Assembly (NCBI GenBank): GCA_003552605.1
Contig: PUNN01000398.1
Coordinates: 1 to 6,546 of the forward strand
Origin: Phycisphaeraceae bacterium
GTDB lineage: Bacteria; Planctomycetota; Phycisphaerae; Phycisphaerales; Phycisphaeraceae
Direction: 5' to 3'
DNA: 6,546 bases
The notes under the pieces were generated by a model that saw nothing but the letters and a program-made list of their open reading frames with translations, was not told the origin of the DNA and did no database searches. The position numbers were made by a program, and so were the translations under genes. Positions within the stretch are counted from its first letter, which is position 1. Each line of letters opens with the position of its first letter. Shown one piece after another: positions 1 through 5,473 of this stretch.

Positions 1-207
1 GAGAACCGCTTCAAGGCCGCGCTTGGCCGGACGATCTTCGCCGAGATCACCCGTGTGCGCATTGAACGGGTAAAGACACTGCTGCGCACGACCGACCTCG
101 GCCTTGCCGACATCGCCGCGCGCACCGGCTTCAACTACCTCTCGCATCTTTCCAAGGCATTCCGCCAGGCCACGGGTGAATCACCGACGCAGTTTCGAAA
201 GCGGTGA
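1..207 (+). CDS. AraC-family transcriptional regulator, C-terminal DNA-binding domain (5' end outside window)
   Basis: The first 68 codons form an open frame from the window edge to TGA at 205-207. They read as the end of an AraC/XylS-type two-helix-turn-helix domain. The bridging helix (EITRVRIERVKTLL, residues 15-28) is followed by the second HTH, with LADIAARTGF near residues 36-45 and the family signature F-R-x-A-T-G-E-S-P-T-Q-F-R just before the stop. The family binds DNA as an activator, often of sugar or stress genes, using an N-terminal sensor domain that is not visible here. The spelling resembles XylR-like regulators with a LacI-type sensor, but that cannot be tested from the C-terminus. 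Its target is unknown. No gene in the window lies directly downstream on the same strand, so it probably ends its own transcription unit. Family is confident; ligand and targets are not assignable. Confidence 0.92.
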   Translation, partial: ENRFKAALGRTIFAEITRVRIERVKTLLRTTDLGLADIAARTGFNYLSHLSKAFRQATGESPTQFRKR

Positions 208-215
208 GCGGTCAG

Positions 216-237
216 CGCCGCATGCCGCGCTGCGGCG
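216..237 (+). terminator. Hairpin downstream of the AraC gene, possible terminator
   Basis: A 7-bp perfect stem, CGCCGCA (216-222) with TGCGGCG (231-237), closes an 8-nt loop and begins 8 nt after the AraC stop codon. Its position suits transcript termination or 3'-end protection. There is no T-tract after it (GTGTCACCC follows), so it is not a canonical intrinsic terminator. Confidence 0.35.
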
Positions 238-401
238 TGTCACCCACTGAAAAACGGCACCTCTGTGTTGCACCACGCCGAACTGGGCGCCGCCGCCTCT
301 GCCGGCGTGCCCGCCAGGCCTCTTCAAGGATCGGCGCCCATCTGCTCCAATCTTCGGGCAATTACGCTCCTCCGTGGACATGGCAGACCAGGAAATTCGT
401 C

Positions 402-440
402 CACAGATTAGCGCAGATTAACGCAGATTGCAGATTCATG
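402..440 (+). repeat. 10-bp-periodic CAGATTA repeat, left arm
   Basis: Four consecutive segments carry CAGATT at about 10-bp spacing: CACAGATTA (402-410), GCGCAGATTA (411-420), ACGCAGATTG (421-430) and CAGATTCATG (431-440). The tract is much richer in A/T than its surroundings. An inverted, shorter version lies at 525-551. From memory, similar AATCTGCGTTAATCTG-type tracts occur dispersed between genes in many environmental bacteria. I know of no established function. Confidence 0.7.
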
Positions 441-524
441 GAGGTGCGTATTGGGCAAGATGGTGCTGCTCAGAACGTCTCACTCGATCTCACAGCCCCT
501 TGACCTCCCCTTCTCCCCCCATCC

Positions 525-551
525 TCTGAATCTGCGTAAATCCGCGTTTGA
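525..551 (-). repeat. 10-bp-periodic CAGATT repeat, inverted right arm
   Basis: Read on the minus strand this tract contains ACGCGGATTT followed by ACGCAGATTC, the same 10-bp unit as the 402-440 tract in opposite orientation. The two arms flank about 84 nt (441-524) with no gene or other recognised motif. The pair could form an imperfect long-range hairpin or mark the ends of a degenerate dispersed element. Confidence 0.65.
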
Positions 552-605
552 TATTGAAAACGCACAACCTCATCCCGATCGGGGAGGGGAAGGGAGCCAG
601 AATCG

Positions 606-629
606 ACCCGCGAGAAGTGTCACGCGTCC
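606..629 (+). repeat. Dispersed repeat copy A (core GTGTCAYGCRYCC)
   Basis: The 17-mer ACCCGCGAGAAGTGTCA (606-622) is repeated exactly on the minus strand at 6226-6210, and the following 7 bases match at 4 of 7 positions. A 17-base exact match in a 6.5-kb window is very unlikely by chance even at high GC. The part from GTGTCA onward also resembles both arms of the hairpin at 6386-6438, so these look like members of one short intergenic repeat family. Confidence 0.6.
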
Positions 630-636
630 GGCAGGT

Positions 637-657
637 CGGCAGGCCCACCCCCTGCCG
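637..657. repeat. Small perfect hairpin CGGCAGG/CCTGCCG
   Basis: CGGCAGG (637-643) and CCTGCCG (651-657) form a 7-bp perfect stem with a 7-nt loop. A direct extra copy of CGGCAGG lies just before it at 629-635. On the minus strand the hairpin begins 63 nt past the stop of the YdbL-like gene, so it could act at that transcript's 3' end. No T-tract is present. Confidence 0.35.
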
Positions 658-696
658 CGGGAAGGGATTGCCGCGCAGGCCCGGCGGGCGCAGGTC

Positions 697-710
697 CCGG
701 GTTCACCCGG
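697..710 (-). terminator. Hairpin just past the YdbL-like gene, possible 3'-end structure
   Basis: CCGGGT (697-702) and ACCCGG (705-710) form a compact stem starting 10 nt after the minus-strand TAA at 721-723. The position suggests an end-of-transcript structure for the lipoprotein/YdbL-like unit. There is no following U-tract on the minus strand, so intrinsic termination is doubtful. Confidence 0.3.
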
Positions 711-720
711 CGCGATGCAG

Positions 721-1194
721 TTACGATTCTTCCTCTTCCTTCTCGCGCTGCCGCTGCTGGAATTGCTCGTAGGTCATCCAACTGCCCTGCTGATCGGTGA
801 CTTTGTGCTTCGGGCGGGATCGTTCGTACTGGAGCTTGCGGAAGCGTGCGGCGACGATGTCGACGGTGACCTCTTCCCCGGCGCGGCGGGCCCAGATGCC
901 GAACAACGTCCTGCGGTCGCTGTTTTCACTACGCACCATGTCCCGAAGCCGGGTCCTCTGCTCTTCATCCTCGATGTCCCTGTCCGGCACCAGTTCCACC
1001 ACGCCCTGCCAGGTCTCACCGATGTGCTGGTTGTTCTTGGCCTCGAGCAGGTTGGGATAGCGCTGCTGCATCCGTTCGAGCGCTTCACGCTCCCGTTGGC
1101 GCTGCTCATCATCGTTGGCCAGCAGCGTAGCCGGCAGCAGCAGCGTGGCGAGAAGGGCGAGGCTCAGAACGATGGTGAGGGGGCGAGGTTTCAT
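721..1194 (-). CDS. YdbL-family (DUF1318) secreted protein
   Basis: A 157-residue protein starting at the ATG that opens a clear signal peptide: basic MKPRP, a leucine-rich core to about residue 21, then PATLLA before a likely cleavage near residue 26. The mature part has a charged helix (28-45), then R45-YPNLLEAKNNQHIGET (to 60), ENSDRRTLF (90-98), an EEVTVDIVAARF segment (107-118) and GSW (137-139). This order of R...L..K....IGET, eN.dR..lf, V..vA.R and G.W is what I know of the DUF1318/YdbL family. E. coli YdbL is a periplasmic protein encoded with the AsmA-like YdbH and lipoprotein YnbE, which are implicated in envelope lipid homeostasis. An in-frame extension back to about 1404 exists but would run through low-complexity repeat and precede the signal peptide, so I reject it. 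No Shine-Dalgarno is visible. The Glu/Arg/Gln-rich tail (142-157) is longer than in E. coli. Family call is fairly firm; function is by homology. Confidence 0.8.
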   Translation of the reverse strand: MKPRPLTIVLSLALLATLLLPATLLANDDEQRQREREALERMQQRYPNLLEAKNNQHIGETWQGVVELVPDRDIEDEEQRTRLRDMVRSENSDRRTLFGIWARRAGEEVTVDIVAARFRKLQYERSRPKHKVTDQQGSWMTYEQFQQRQREKEEEES

Positions 1195-1238
1195 GGCGGT
1201 TCTGTCACTCGTTGGTGAAAGGATTTGGTTTTCCTTGC

Positions 1239-1251
1239 GAGGCGAAGCCTC
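1239..1251. repeat. Compact GAGGC-GAA-GCCTC hairpin between the lipoprotein and YdbL-like genes
   Basis: GAGGC (1239-1243) and GCCTC (1247-1251) are perfectly complementary around a 3-nt loop. On the plus strand the apex is GCGAAGC, known as an exceptionally stable DNA mini-hairpin. It sits 45 nt upstream of the YdbL-like start within the 146-nt gap, where it could affect processing or translation of the two-gene transcript. Confidence 0.4.
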
Positions 1252-1290
1252 CAACCGGGCCGGGTGCCGCCCAAGGGCATTTCCGCGGTC

Positions 1291-1340
1291 GGGGGCTCCG
1301 GGCTTCCGGGGGCTCCGGGGCTTCCGGACTTCCGGGGGGG
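1291..1340. repeat. GC-rich tandem repeat of GGCTCCGG/GGCTTCCGG units
   Basis: The tract consists of alternating GGGCTCCGG and GGCTTCCGG-type units: a 17-bp block (1293-1309), a nearly identical 18-bp block (1310-1327), then ACTTCCGG (1328-1335) and a G run. It abuts the stop codon of the lipoprotein gene. A very similar tract, in opposite orientation, lies inside the anti-sigma gene at 5201-5228. Confidence 0.7.
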
Positions 1341-1556
1341 TCAGTCGTCGTCGTCGTTGTCGGGGTCGGCGGCTTCGGGGGCCTCGTGGAAGTCCTCCTG
1401 CCAATCCATGGCATCCCGGATCATGTCATCGACCTCGACCGTCACCCGCACCGTGGCATCCACGCGGTGGGTGGTATCCATGGTGACATGGTGGCGCGTT
1501 GTGCATCCGCTGACGACCAGCAGGGCCGCGGCGAGGGTCAGTAAGAGGGACTTCAT
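1341..1556 (-). CDS. Small YnbE-like outer-membrane lipoprotein
   Basis: A 71-residue lipoprotein beginning MKSLLLTLAAALLVVSGC. The short hydrophobic signal ends in the lipobox V-S-G-C with the lipidated cysteine at 18, and position +2 is Thr rather than Asp, favouring the outer membrane. The mature part runs CTTRHHV, then a beta-like alternating stretch (RVDATVRVTVEVDD, 31-44), then an acidic tail ending NDDDD. Size, the CT.R..V opening and the alternating V/I strand resemble E. coli YnbE, a small lipoprotein that works with the AsmA-like protein YdbH. The next gene on the strand is YdbL-like, as in E. coli, which strengthens the call. The first ATG at 1562 would add two residues (MIMKSL) but lies directly against the -10 box, so I prefer 1556. 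An upstream in-frame extension to 1769 is arginine/proline-rich and rejected. No Shine-Dalgarno is visible. Lipoprotein: confident. YnbE relation: moderate. Confidence 0.8.
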   Translation of the reverse strand: MKSLLLTLAAALLVVSGCTTRHHVTMDTTHRVDATVRVTVEVDDMIRDAMDWQEDFHEAPEAADPDNDDDD

Positions 1557-1562
1557 AATCAT

Positions 1563-1568
1563 ATTATA
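1563..1568 (-). promoter_or_regulatory. Consensus -10 box TATAAT for the lipoprotein gene
   Basis: TATAAT reads perfectly on the minus strand in a GC-rich setting and lies 6 nt before the ATG at 1556. With normal -10 to start-site spacing, transcription would begin at or next to that A, giving a leaderless mRNA. This fits the absence of a Shine-Dalgarno. The region 17 nt upstream (AACACG) is a poor -35, so recognition may depend on the strong -10 or an activator. Confidence 0.55.
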
Positions 1569-1726
1569 CGTCTCGGCTGGCTGGGCGTGTTCCCCTGACA
1601 TTCGAGGCTTGGGCGGCGGCACGGTCGAGCCCCCGCTCCCGGCCGTGGCAGGGCGGGTGTCGCCCCACCTTCCTTTCAGGCCCGCGGAGGCGGACCGGTG
1701 TGGGTGCCGGTGGGCAGGCTTCCCCA

Positions 1727-1757
1727 TATCATTCGCGTCACAGCACCGTGATTCGCG
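1727..1757 (+). promoter_or_regulatory. Possible promoter and operator of the glycoside hydrolase gene
   Basis: TATCAT (1727-1732) is one mismatch from the -10 consensus, with no convincing -35 upstream. Overlapping and following it is a direct repeat ATTCGCG (1731-1737 and 1751-1757), spaced exactly 20 bp start to start, about two helical turns. Between the copies is the small inverted repeat TCAC...GTGA (1738-1741 and 1748-1751). The arrangement suits a dimeric regulator bound over the start site, but this is inference only. Confidence 0.3.
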
Positions 1758-1777
1758 CAGTTCTGTCATCCCGCCAC

Positions 1778-1781
1778 GGAG
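1778..1781 (+). promoter_or_regulatory. Shine-Dalgarno GGAG deciding the hydrolase start
   Basis: GGAG ends 5 nt before the ATG at 1787. It supports that codon over the in-frame ATG at 1700, whose extra 29 residues (MGAGGQASPYHSRH...) lack similarity to the family's usual N-terminus. Confidence 0.6.
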
Positions 1782-1786
1782 CCGCC

Positions 1787-4519
1787 ATGACCCCTGACGC
1801 CACTGCCCAGACCGAAGCCGGCGAAACTGATGCCGAGATGCAGCGCCTGGAAGAAAACGTCCACCGCCGGGCCAACTGGAAGCGCTGGGGCCCGTATCTG
1901 GCGGAACGGCAGTGGGGCACCGTGCGGGAGGATTACTCGGCCGAGGGTGATCCGTGGAACTACTTCCCTCACCACGATGCGCGCAGCCGCGTCTACCGCT
2001 GGGGTGAGGATGGCCTGCTGGGCATCACCGACCGCCAGTGCCGGCTCTGTTTCGCCCTGGCACTGTGGAACGGCCGTGACCCGATCCTCAAAGAGCGCCT
2101 GTTCGGCCTGACCAATGGGCAGGGCAACCACGGTGAGGATGTCAAGGAACTCTACTTCTACCTCGATGCCACCCCGACCAACAGCTACCTCAAAGGCCTG
2201 TACAAGTACCCGCAGGCCGAGTACCCCTACGAGCGCCTGCTCGAGGAGAACGCCGCGCGCGGCTTGGATGACCCGGAGTACGAGATCGAAGACACCGGTG
2301 TTTTCGACGAGGGCCGTTACTTCGATGTGCTCGCCGAGTACGCCAAGGCCGGGCCCAATGACATCCTTATCCGCCTCACGGTGAGCAACCGGGGGCCGGA
2401 TGCGGCCGAGCTGCACCTGCTGCCGCAATTGTGGTTCCGCAACTCCTGGAGTTGGGGATGTCTGCATGAAGGGTGTGAGGTCAAGCCCAGCCTCAAGGGC
2501 GCGGGCGATGACCGCATCGACACCACCCACGCCACGCTCGAGCCGTTCTCCCTCATCATCGGCCCGGGGCCCGATGGCGTGCAACCTGCACTGCTGTTTA
2601 CCGAGAACGAAACCAACACGCGGCGGCTGTACAAGGACAAGAAGGGCGCCCCGCACGCCCGCGATGCCTTCCACGACCGGGTCATCCAGGGCGACAGGAA
2701 AGCCCCCTCACCGCAAGCCAGAGGCACGAAGGCCGCCGCGTGGTACCGCCTTGCTCTCGAGCCCGGGGCGAGCGAAACGGTCCGGCTGCGGCTGACACTG
2801 ACCGATGAAGTGGGCGATGACCCGCTCGGTGCGGGTTTCGAGGAGACATTCGCTGCCCGCATCGCCGAGGCCGATGCGTTTTATGAACGCTGCCTGCCGC
2901 AGCGTGAAGAGGCGGAGCAGCGTGCGGTCAGCCGCCAGGCATTCGCCGGGTTGCTGTGGAGCCGGCAGTTCTATCACTACATCGTCCGCGACTGGCTCGA
3001 GGGCGACATGAACATGCCAACGCCACCACCCGAGCGCAAGCATGGCCGCAACGCCGACTGGGGCCACCTTTACAATCGCGACATCATCTCGATGCCGGAT
3101 AAGTGGGAGTATCCGTGGTACGCGGCGTGGGACCTTGCCTTTCACATGATCCCGCTTGCCCGCATTGATCCCGAAGCGGCAAAACGGCAGTTGATCCTGT
3201 TTCTGCGTGAATGGTACATGCATCCCAACGGCCAGATTCCGGCCTACGAGTTCAACTTCTCGGATGTCAACCCGCCGGTGCATGCCTGGGCGTGCTGGCG
3301 CATCTACAAGATGACGGCGAAGCCGGGGCAGCGCGACATCGCCTTTCTCGCAAGCGCGTTTCAGAAGCTGCTTCTCAATTTCACGTGGTGGGTCAACCGT
3401 AAGGACCCCGATGGCCGCCACCTCTTCGCCGGCGGGTTCCTCGGGCTGGATAACATCGGCGTGTTCGACCGCTCACGACCGCTGCCCGGTGGCGGCCGGC
3501 TGGCACAGGCCGATGGCACCGCGTGGATGGCCTTCTACTGCACCGTGATGCTGTCGATGGCGCTCGAGCTGGCGCGACACGGAGATGGCTACGAGGACAT
3601 GGCCTCGAAGTTCTTTGAACATTTCGTGCATATCGCTGATGCCATCAACAGCCTCGGCGGCACCGGGCTGTGGGATGAGGAGGATGGCTTCTACTACGAT
3701 CAACTCCATCACGGTGACAGCATCATCCCGCTGCGCATCAGGTCCATGGTGGGGGTGACGCCGCTGTTCGCCATCGAAATTCTCGACCGGCGAACGCTCG
3801 AGCAGATGCCCGATTTCTACAAGCGGATGAACTGGTTTCTCACCTACCGCAGCGACCTGACCGAGCATATCGCCCTCGCGAGCGAGCAGGACCACAGTGA
3901 GGCCCATCAGCTCCTGCTCGCCATCCCCCATCGCGAGCGCCTCGTCCGCGTGCTCGAAAAGCTGCTTGATGAAAACGAATTCCTTTCACCCTACGGTGTC
4001 CGGTCACTGTCACGGCATCATCTCGAACACCCGTTCACACTCGAACTCGATAGTGAGAAGCATGAAGTGAAGTATCTGCCCGGTGAAAGCGACAGCGGCA
4101 TGTTCGGTGGCAACAGCAACTGGCGCGGGCCGGTGTGGTTCCCGCTGAACTATCTGCTGATCGATGCCCTTCAGCGTTACCATCACTTCTTCGGCGATCA
4201 GCTCACCGTCGAGTGCCCCACGGGCTCGGGCAATCACATGCATCTCGGAGCCGTCGCCTGCGAGTTGAGCCGGCGCCTCGCCCGGCTTTTCGCCCCTGAT
4301 GAAACCGGCCACCGCCCGTGCCATGGTGACAACACCCGCTTCGCCGAGGATCCCCACTTCCGCGACCTCGTGTTGTTTCACGAGTACTTCCACGGTGACA
4401 CCGGCCGGGGCCTCGGTGCCAGCCACCAGACCGGCTGGACCGCGCTGATCACCGGCATCCATGAAAACCTTGCCGGCACCGACCATCACCCCGCCTTCGA
4501 TCACGGCACGTGGGATTGA
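1787..4519 (+). CDS. GH63/MGH1-like family glycoside hydrolase (putative glucosidase)
   Basis: A 910-residue protein, full length for the bacterial 'glucosidase' group of the GH63/MGH1-like clan, which has an N-terminal beta-rich domain followed by an (alpha/alpha)6 barrel. The conserved N-terminus has WKRWGPYLAERQWGTVREDY (31-50), then WNYFPHHDARSRVYRWGEDG (57-76). Barrel motifs are W448-D449 in YAAWDLAFH, the loop YEFNFSDVNPPVHAW (487-501), GGNSNWRGPVWFPLNYLL (774-791) and HEYFHGDTGRGLG..HQTGWTAL near the end. By analogy with MGH1 and YgjK, D449 is the likely general acid and E866 the likely base. The family hydrolyses alpha-glucosidic or related bonds with inversion. The substrate of this group is not established to my knowledge; glucosylglycerate, mannosylglycerate or other small glucosides are possible. 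No signal peptide or membrane segment is present, so it is cytoplasmic. It is transcribed alone, divergent from the lipoprotein gene and convergent with the anti-sigma gene (39-nt gap). The start is set by GGAG at 1778. Confidence 0.88.
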   Translation: MTPDATAQTEAGETDAEMQRLEENVHRRANWKRWGPYLAERQWGTVREDYSAEGDPWNYFPHHDARSRVYRWGEDGLLGITDRQCRLCFALALWNGRDPILKERLFGLTNGQGNHGEDVKELYFYLDATPTNSYLKGLYKYPQAEYPYERLLEENAARGLDDPEYEIEDTGVFDEGRYFDVLAEYAKAGPNDILIRLTVSNRGPDAAELHLLPQLWFRNSWSWGCLHEGCEVKPSLKGAGDDRIDTTHATLEPFSLIIGPGPDGVQPALLFTENETNTRRLYKDKKGAPHARDAFHDRVIQGDRKAPSPQARGTKAAAWYRLALEPGASETVRLRLTLTDEVGDDPLGAGFEETFAARIAEADAFYERCLPQREEAEQRAVSRQAFAGLLWSRQFYHYIVRDWLEGDMNMPTPPPERKHGRNADWGHLYNRDIISMPDKWEYPWYAAWDLAFHMIPLARIDPEAAKRQLILFLREWYMHPNGQIPAYEFNFSDVNPPVHAWACWRIYKMTAKPGQRDIAFLASAFQKLLLNFTWWVNRKDPDGRHLFAGGFLGLDNIGVFDRSRPLPGGGRLAQADGTAWMAFYCTVMLSMALELARHGDGYEDMASKFFEHFVHIADAINSLGGTGLWDEEDGFYYDQLHHGDSIIPLRIRSMVGVTPLFAIEILDRRTLEQMPDFYKRMNWFLTYRSDLTEHIALASEQDHSEAHQLLLAIPHRERLVRVLEKLLDENEFLSPYGVRSLSRHHLEHPFTLELDSEKHEVKYLPGESDSGMFGGNSNWRGPVWFPLNYLLIDALQRYHHFFGDQLTVECPTGSGNHMHLGAVACELSRRLARLFAPDETGHRPCHGDNTRFAEDPHFRDLVLFHEYFHGDTGRGLGASHQTGWTALITGIHENLAGTDHHPAFDHGTWD

Positions 4520-4527
4520 GCAGCAGC

Positions 4528-4559
4528 GCTCACCACCTCACGGTGCAGCCCCACCTTTT
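4528..4559 (+). terminator. Weak hairpin with short T-tract after the hydrolase gene
   Basis: GCTCACC (4528-4534) pairs with GGTG-C-AGC (4542-4549, one bulged C) around a 7-nt loop, followed by CCCACCTTTT ending at 4559. It sits in the 39-nt gap between convergent genes and could stop the plus-strand transcript. The bulge and the 6-nt distance to the T-tract make it a weak candidate. Confidence 0.35.
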
Positions 4560-5419
4560 CAACCGCGGGGCTGCCCGGCTTCGCCGCCTCTCCGTGCAAG
4601 CATCCGCTTGCCCAGTGTCATCAGGTTGTCACTGGACAGGCCCTCACTGGCGAGTGTTACCCAACGGCGGCCGTGTTCGATCATCACCAGGTTGGTGCCG
4701 TCGATCTGGTGCAGGGTGAAGGTGTAGCCGTTGTGTTCGATGGACTTCCCGCCCCGGGGCTTGCGCACATGCGTATCGTGGGCGACCATGACCGAGATGA
4801 CTTGGCCATCGACCTCCATCAGCACCGTGGCGACCGGCCGGTCTTTGAGCCGGTGCACACAGCATGACAGCACCCGTCCGAAAGCCGGGTCGGGGATGCG
4901 CGGCGCGTTGGAGAACGTCGCCGCGCCCGGCCAGTCGCGGGCGAGTTGTTCGTTCGCCTGGTGGATGTCGGAAGCGGGCCGAACGTGGGTGTGTTCATCC
5001 ACTTCGCCGGTGGCCAGCGCCTTGTGCAGGCGGGCCACTTCAGACGGTGCCGCTTCAACGGCACTCGGCCGCGGGGCAAGCAATGTGACACCGATGACCG
5101 CCAGCAGCACCACCGCTGCCGCGATGCCCCCCACCGGCCGCCACCAGTGGACGGGGTAGCGCCACCGCCGTGCCGCGGGTGCACCATCACCCGATGCCGC
5201 CCCCGGAACCCCCGGAAACCCCGGAGCCGGGCCGGGACCGGCCGTTGCACGATCGGGCCCGGCAGTCCCGGACGCCTGGGCAGAGGTCGCTTCCGCTGCG
5301 AGCATCGACTCGAACTGCGTTCGCGTGCCGGCGATATCCACGGGCATCGCGCGCAGCCGACCGAGTCGCCGCTGTGTCGCCTCATCGAGGCTCTCATGCT
5401 GGGGTTTGGGGTCGTTCAT
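4559..5419 (-). CDS. Membrane-anchored putative anti-sigma factor
   Basis: A 286-residue protein encoded 54 nt downstream of the ECF sigma gene on the same strand, the usual place for an anti-sigma partner. The cytoplasmic N-terminus has a charged helix (SLDEATQRRLGRLRAMPVD, about 10-28) that could hold the sigma factor. A Gly/Pro/Ala linker follows (about 50-83, GPGPAPGFPGVPGAASG), then WRYPVHWWRP and one membrane helix (about 97-115, GGIAAAVVLLAVIGVTLL). The extracytoplasmic domain (about 125-275) contains C186-C187 in VLSCCVHRLKDRPVATVLMEVDGQVISVMVA and many histidines (e.g. DEHTHVRP, DIHQ, VMVAHDTHV). There is no HxxxCxxC zinc motif, so it is not a classic ZAS anti-sigma factor. The ATG start follows AAGAGG with 8-nt spacing; a GTG three codons upstream lies inside that site. 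The linker coding sequence coincides with a GC-rich dispersed repeat. Topology is clear, the anti-sigma role is from context, and the C-terminal domain is not recognised. Confidence 0.75.
   Translation of the reverse strand: MNDPKPQHESLDEATQRRLGRLRAMPVDIAGTRTQFESMLAAEATSAQASGTAGPDRATAGPGPAPGFPGVPGAASGDGAPAARRWRYPVHWWRPVGGIAAAVVLLAVIGVTLLAPRPSAVEAAPSEVARLHKALATGEVDEHTHVRPASDIHQANEQLARDWPGAATFSNAPRIPDPAFGRVLSCCVHRLKDRPVATVLMEVDGQVISVMVAHDTHVRKPRGGKSIEHNGYTFTLHQIDGTNLVMIEHGRRWVTLASEGLSSDNLMTLGKRMLARRGGEAGQPRG
5201..5228 (-). repeat. Second copy of the GGCTCCGG/TTCCGG repeat, inside a coding region
   Basis: Read on the minus strand this matches about 25 of 28 positions of the intergenic tract at 1294-1320, with units GGCTCCGGGG, TTTCCGGGGG and TTCCGGGG. 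In the anti-sigma gene it encodes the PGFPGVPGA part of the flexible linker. It may be a mobile or slipping repeat tolerated because the linker has no fold to disturb. Confidence 0.6.
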
Positions 5420-5427
5420 CGCTGACA

Positions 5428-5433
5428 CCTCTT
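5428..5433 (-). promoter_or_regulatory. Shine-Dalgarno AAGAGG of the anti-sigma gene
   Basis: AAGAGG lies 8 nt before the ATG at 5419. It overlaps the alternative GTG at 5428, which therefore cannot use it, and so selects the ATG as the start. Confidence 0.55.
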
Positions 5434-5473
5434 GGTCCTGTGGCCTGAGGCCGCCGCCGGCCGGGCTCGCCGC

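Larger units (their letters stand above)
208..720. other. Gene-free intergenic stretch with repeats
   Basis: This 513-nt stretch lies between the stop of the AraC gene and the stop of the minus-strand YdbL-like gene, so it is a convergent intergenic region. The open frames in it have arginine/proline-rich translations without recognisable domains, and I treat them as non-coding. It contains a hairpin at 216-237, AGATT-type repeats at 402-440 and 525-551 in opposite orientation, one copy of a dispersed repeat at 606-629, and small hairpins at 637-657 and 697-710. Confidence 0.7.

Noticed and set aside
402..440. Possible CRISPR array
   Set aside because: The units are about 10 bp, contiguous and without unique spacers, which is incompatible with CRISPR repeats.
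697..710. GGGTTCACCC resembling a tRNA T-arm
   Set aside because: No acceptor, D-arm or anticodon arm can be fitted around it. It is only a short hairpin.
451..1218. A 255-codon plus-strand open frame
   Set aside because: It runs antisense through the YdbL-like gene. Its translation shows no family motif, whereas the minus strand gives a signal peptide and DUF1318 motifs.
1291..1340. Collagen-like protein fragment (GLPGAPGLP in one plus frame)
   Set aside because: The Gly-Pro reading follows from the GC-rich repeat units. There is no long Gly-X-Y run and no gene structure around it.
1195..1404. N-terminal extension of the YdbL-like protein
   Set aside because: It would place a Pro/Arg-rich, repeat-encoded segment before an intact signal peptide and overlap the upstream lipoprotein gene.
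1557..1769. N-terminal extension of the lipoprotein
   Set aside because: The lipoprotein signal must be at the N-terminus. The extension is Arg/Pro/Gly-rich and crosses the TATAAT box.
1766..2674. A 302-codon minus-strand open frame antisense to the hydrolase
   Set aside because: It is a high-GC shadow of a gene with strong conserved motifs, and its translation has no recognisable domain.
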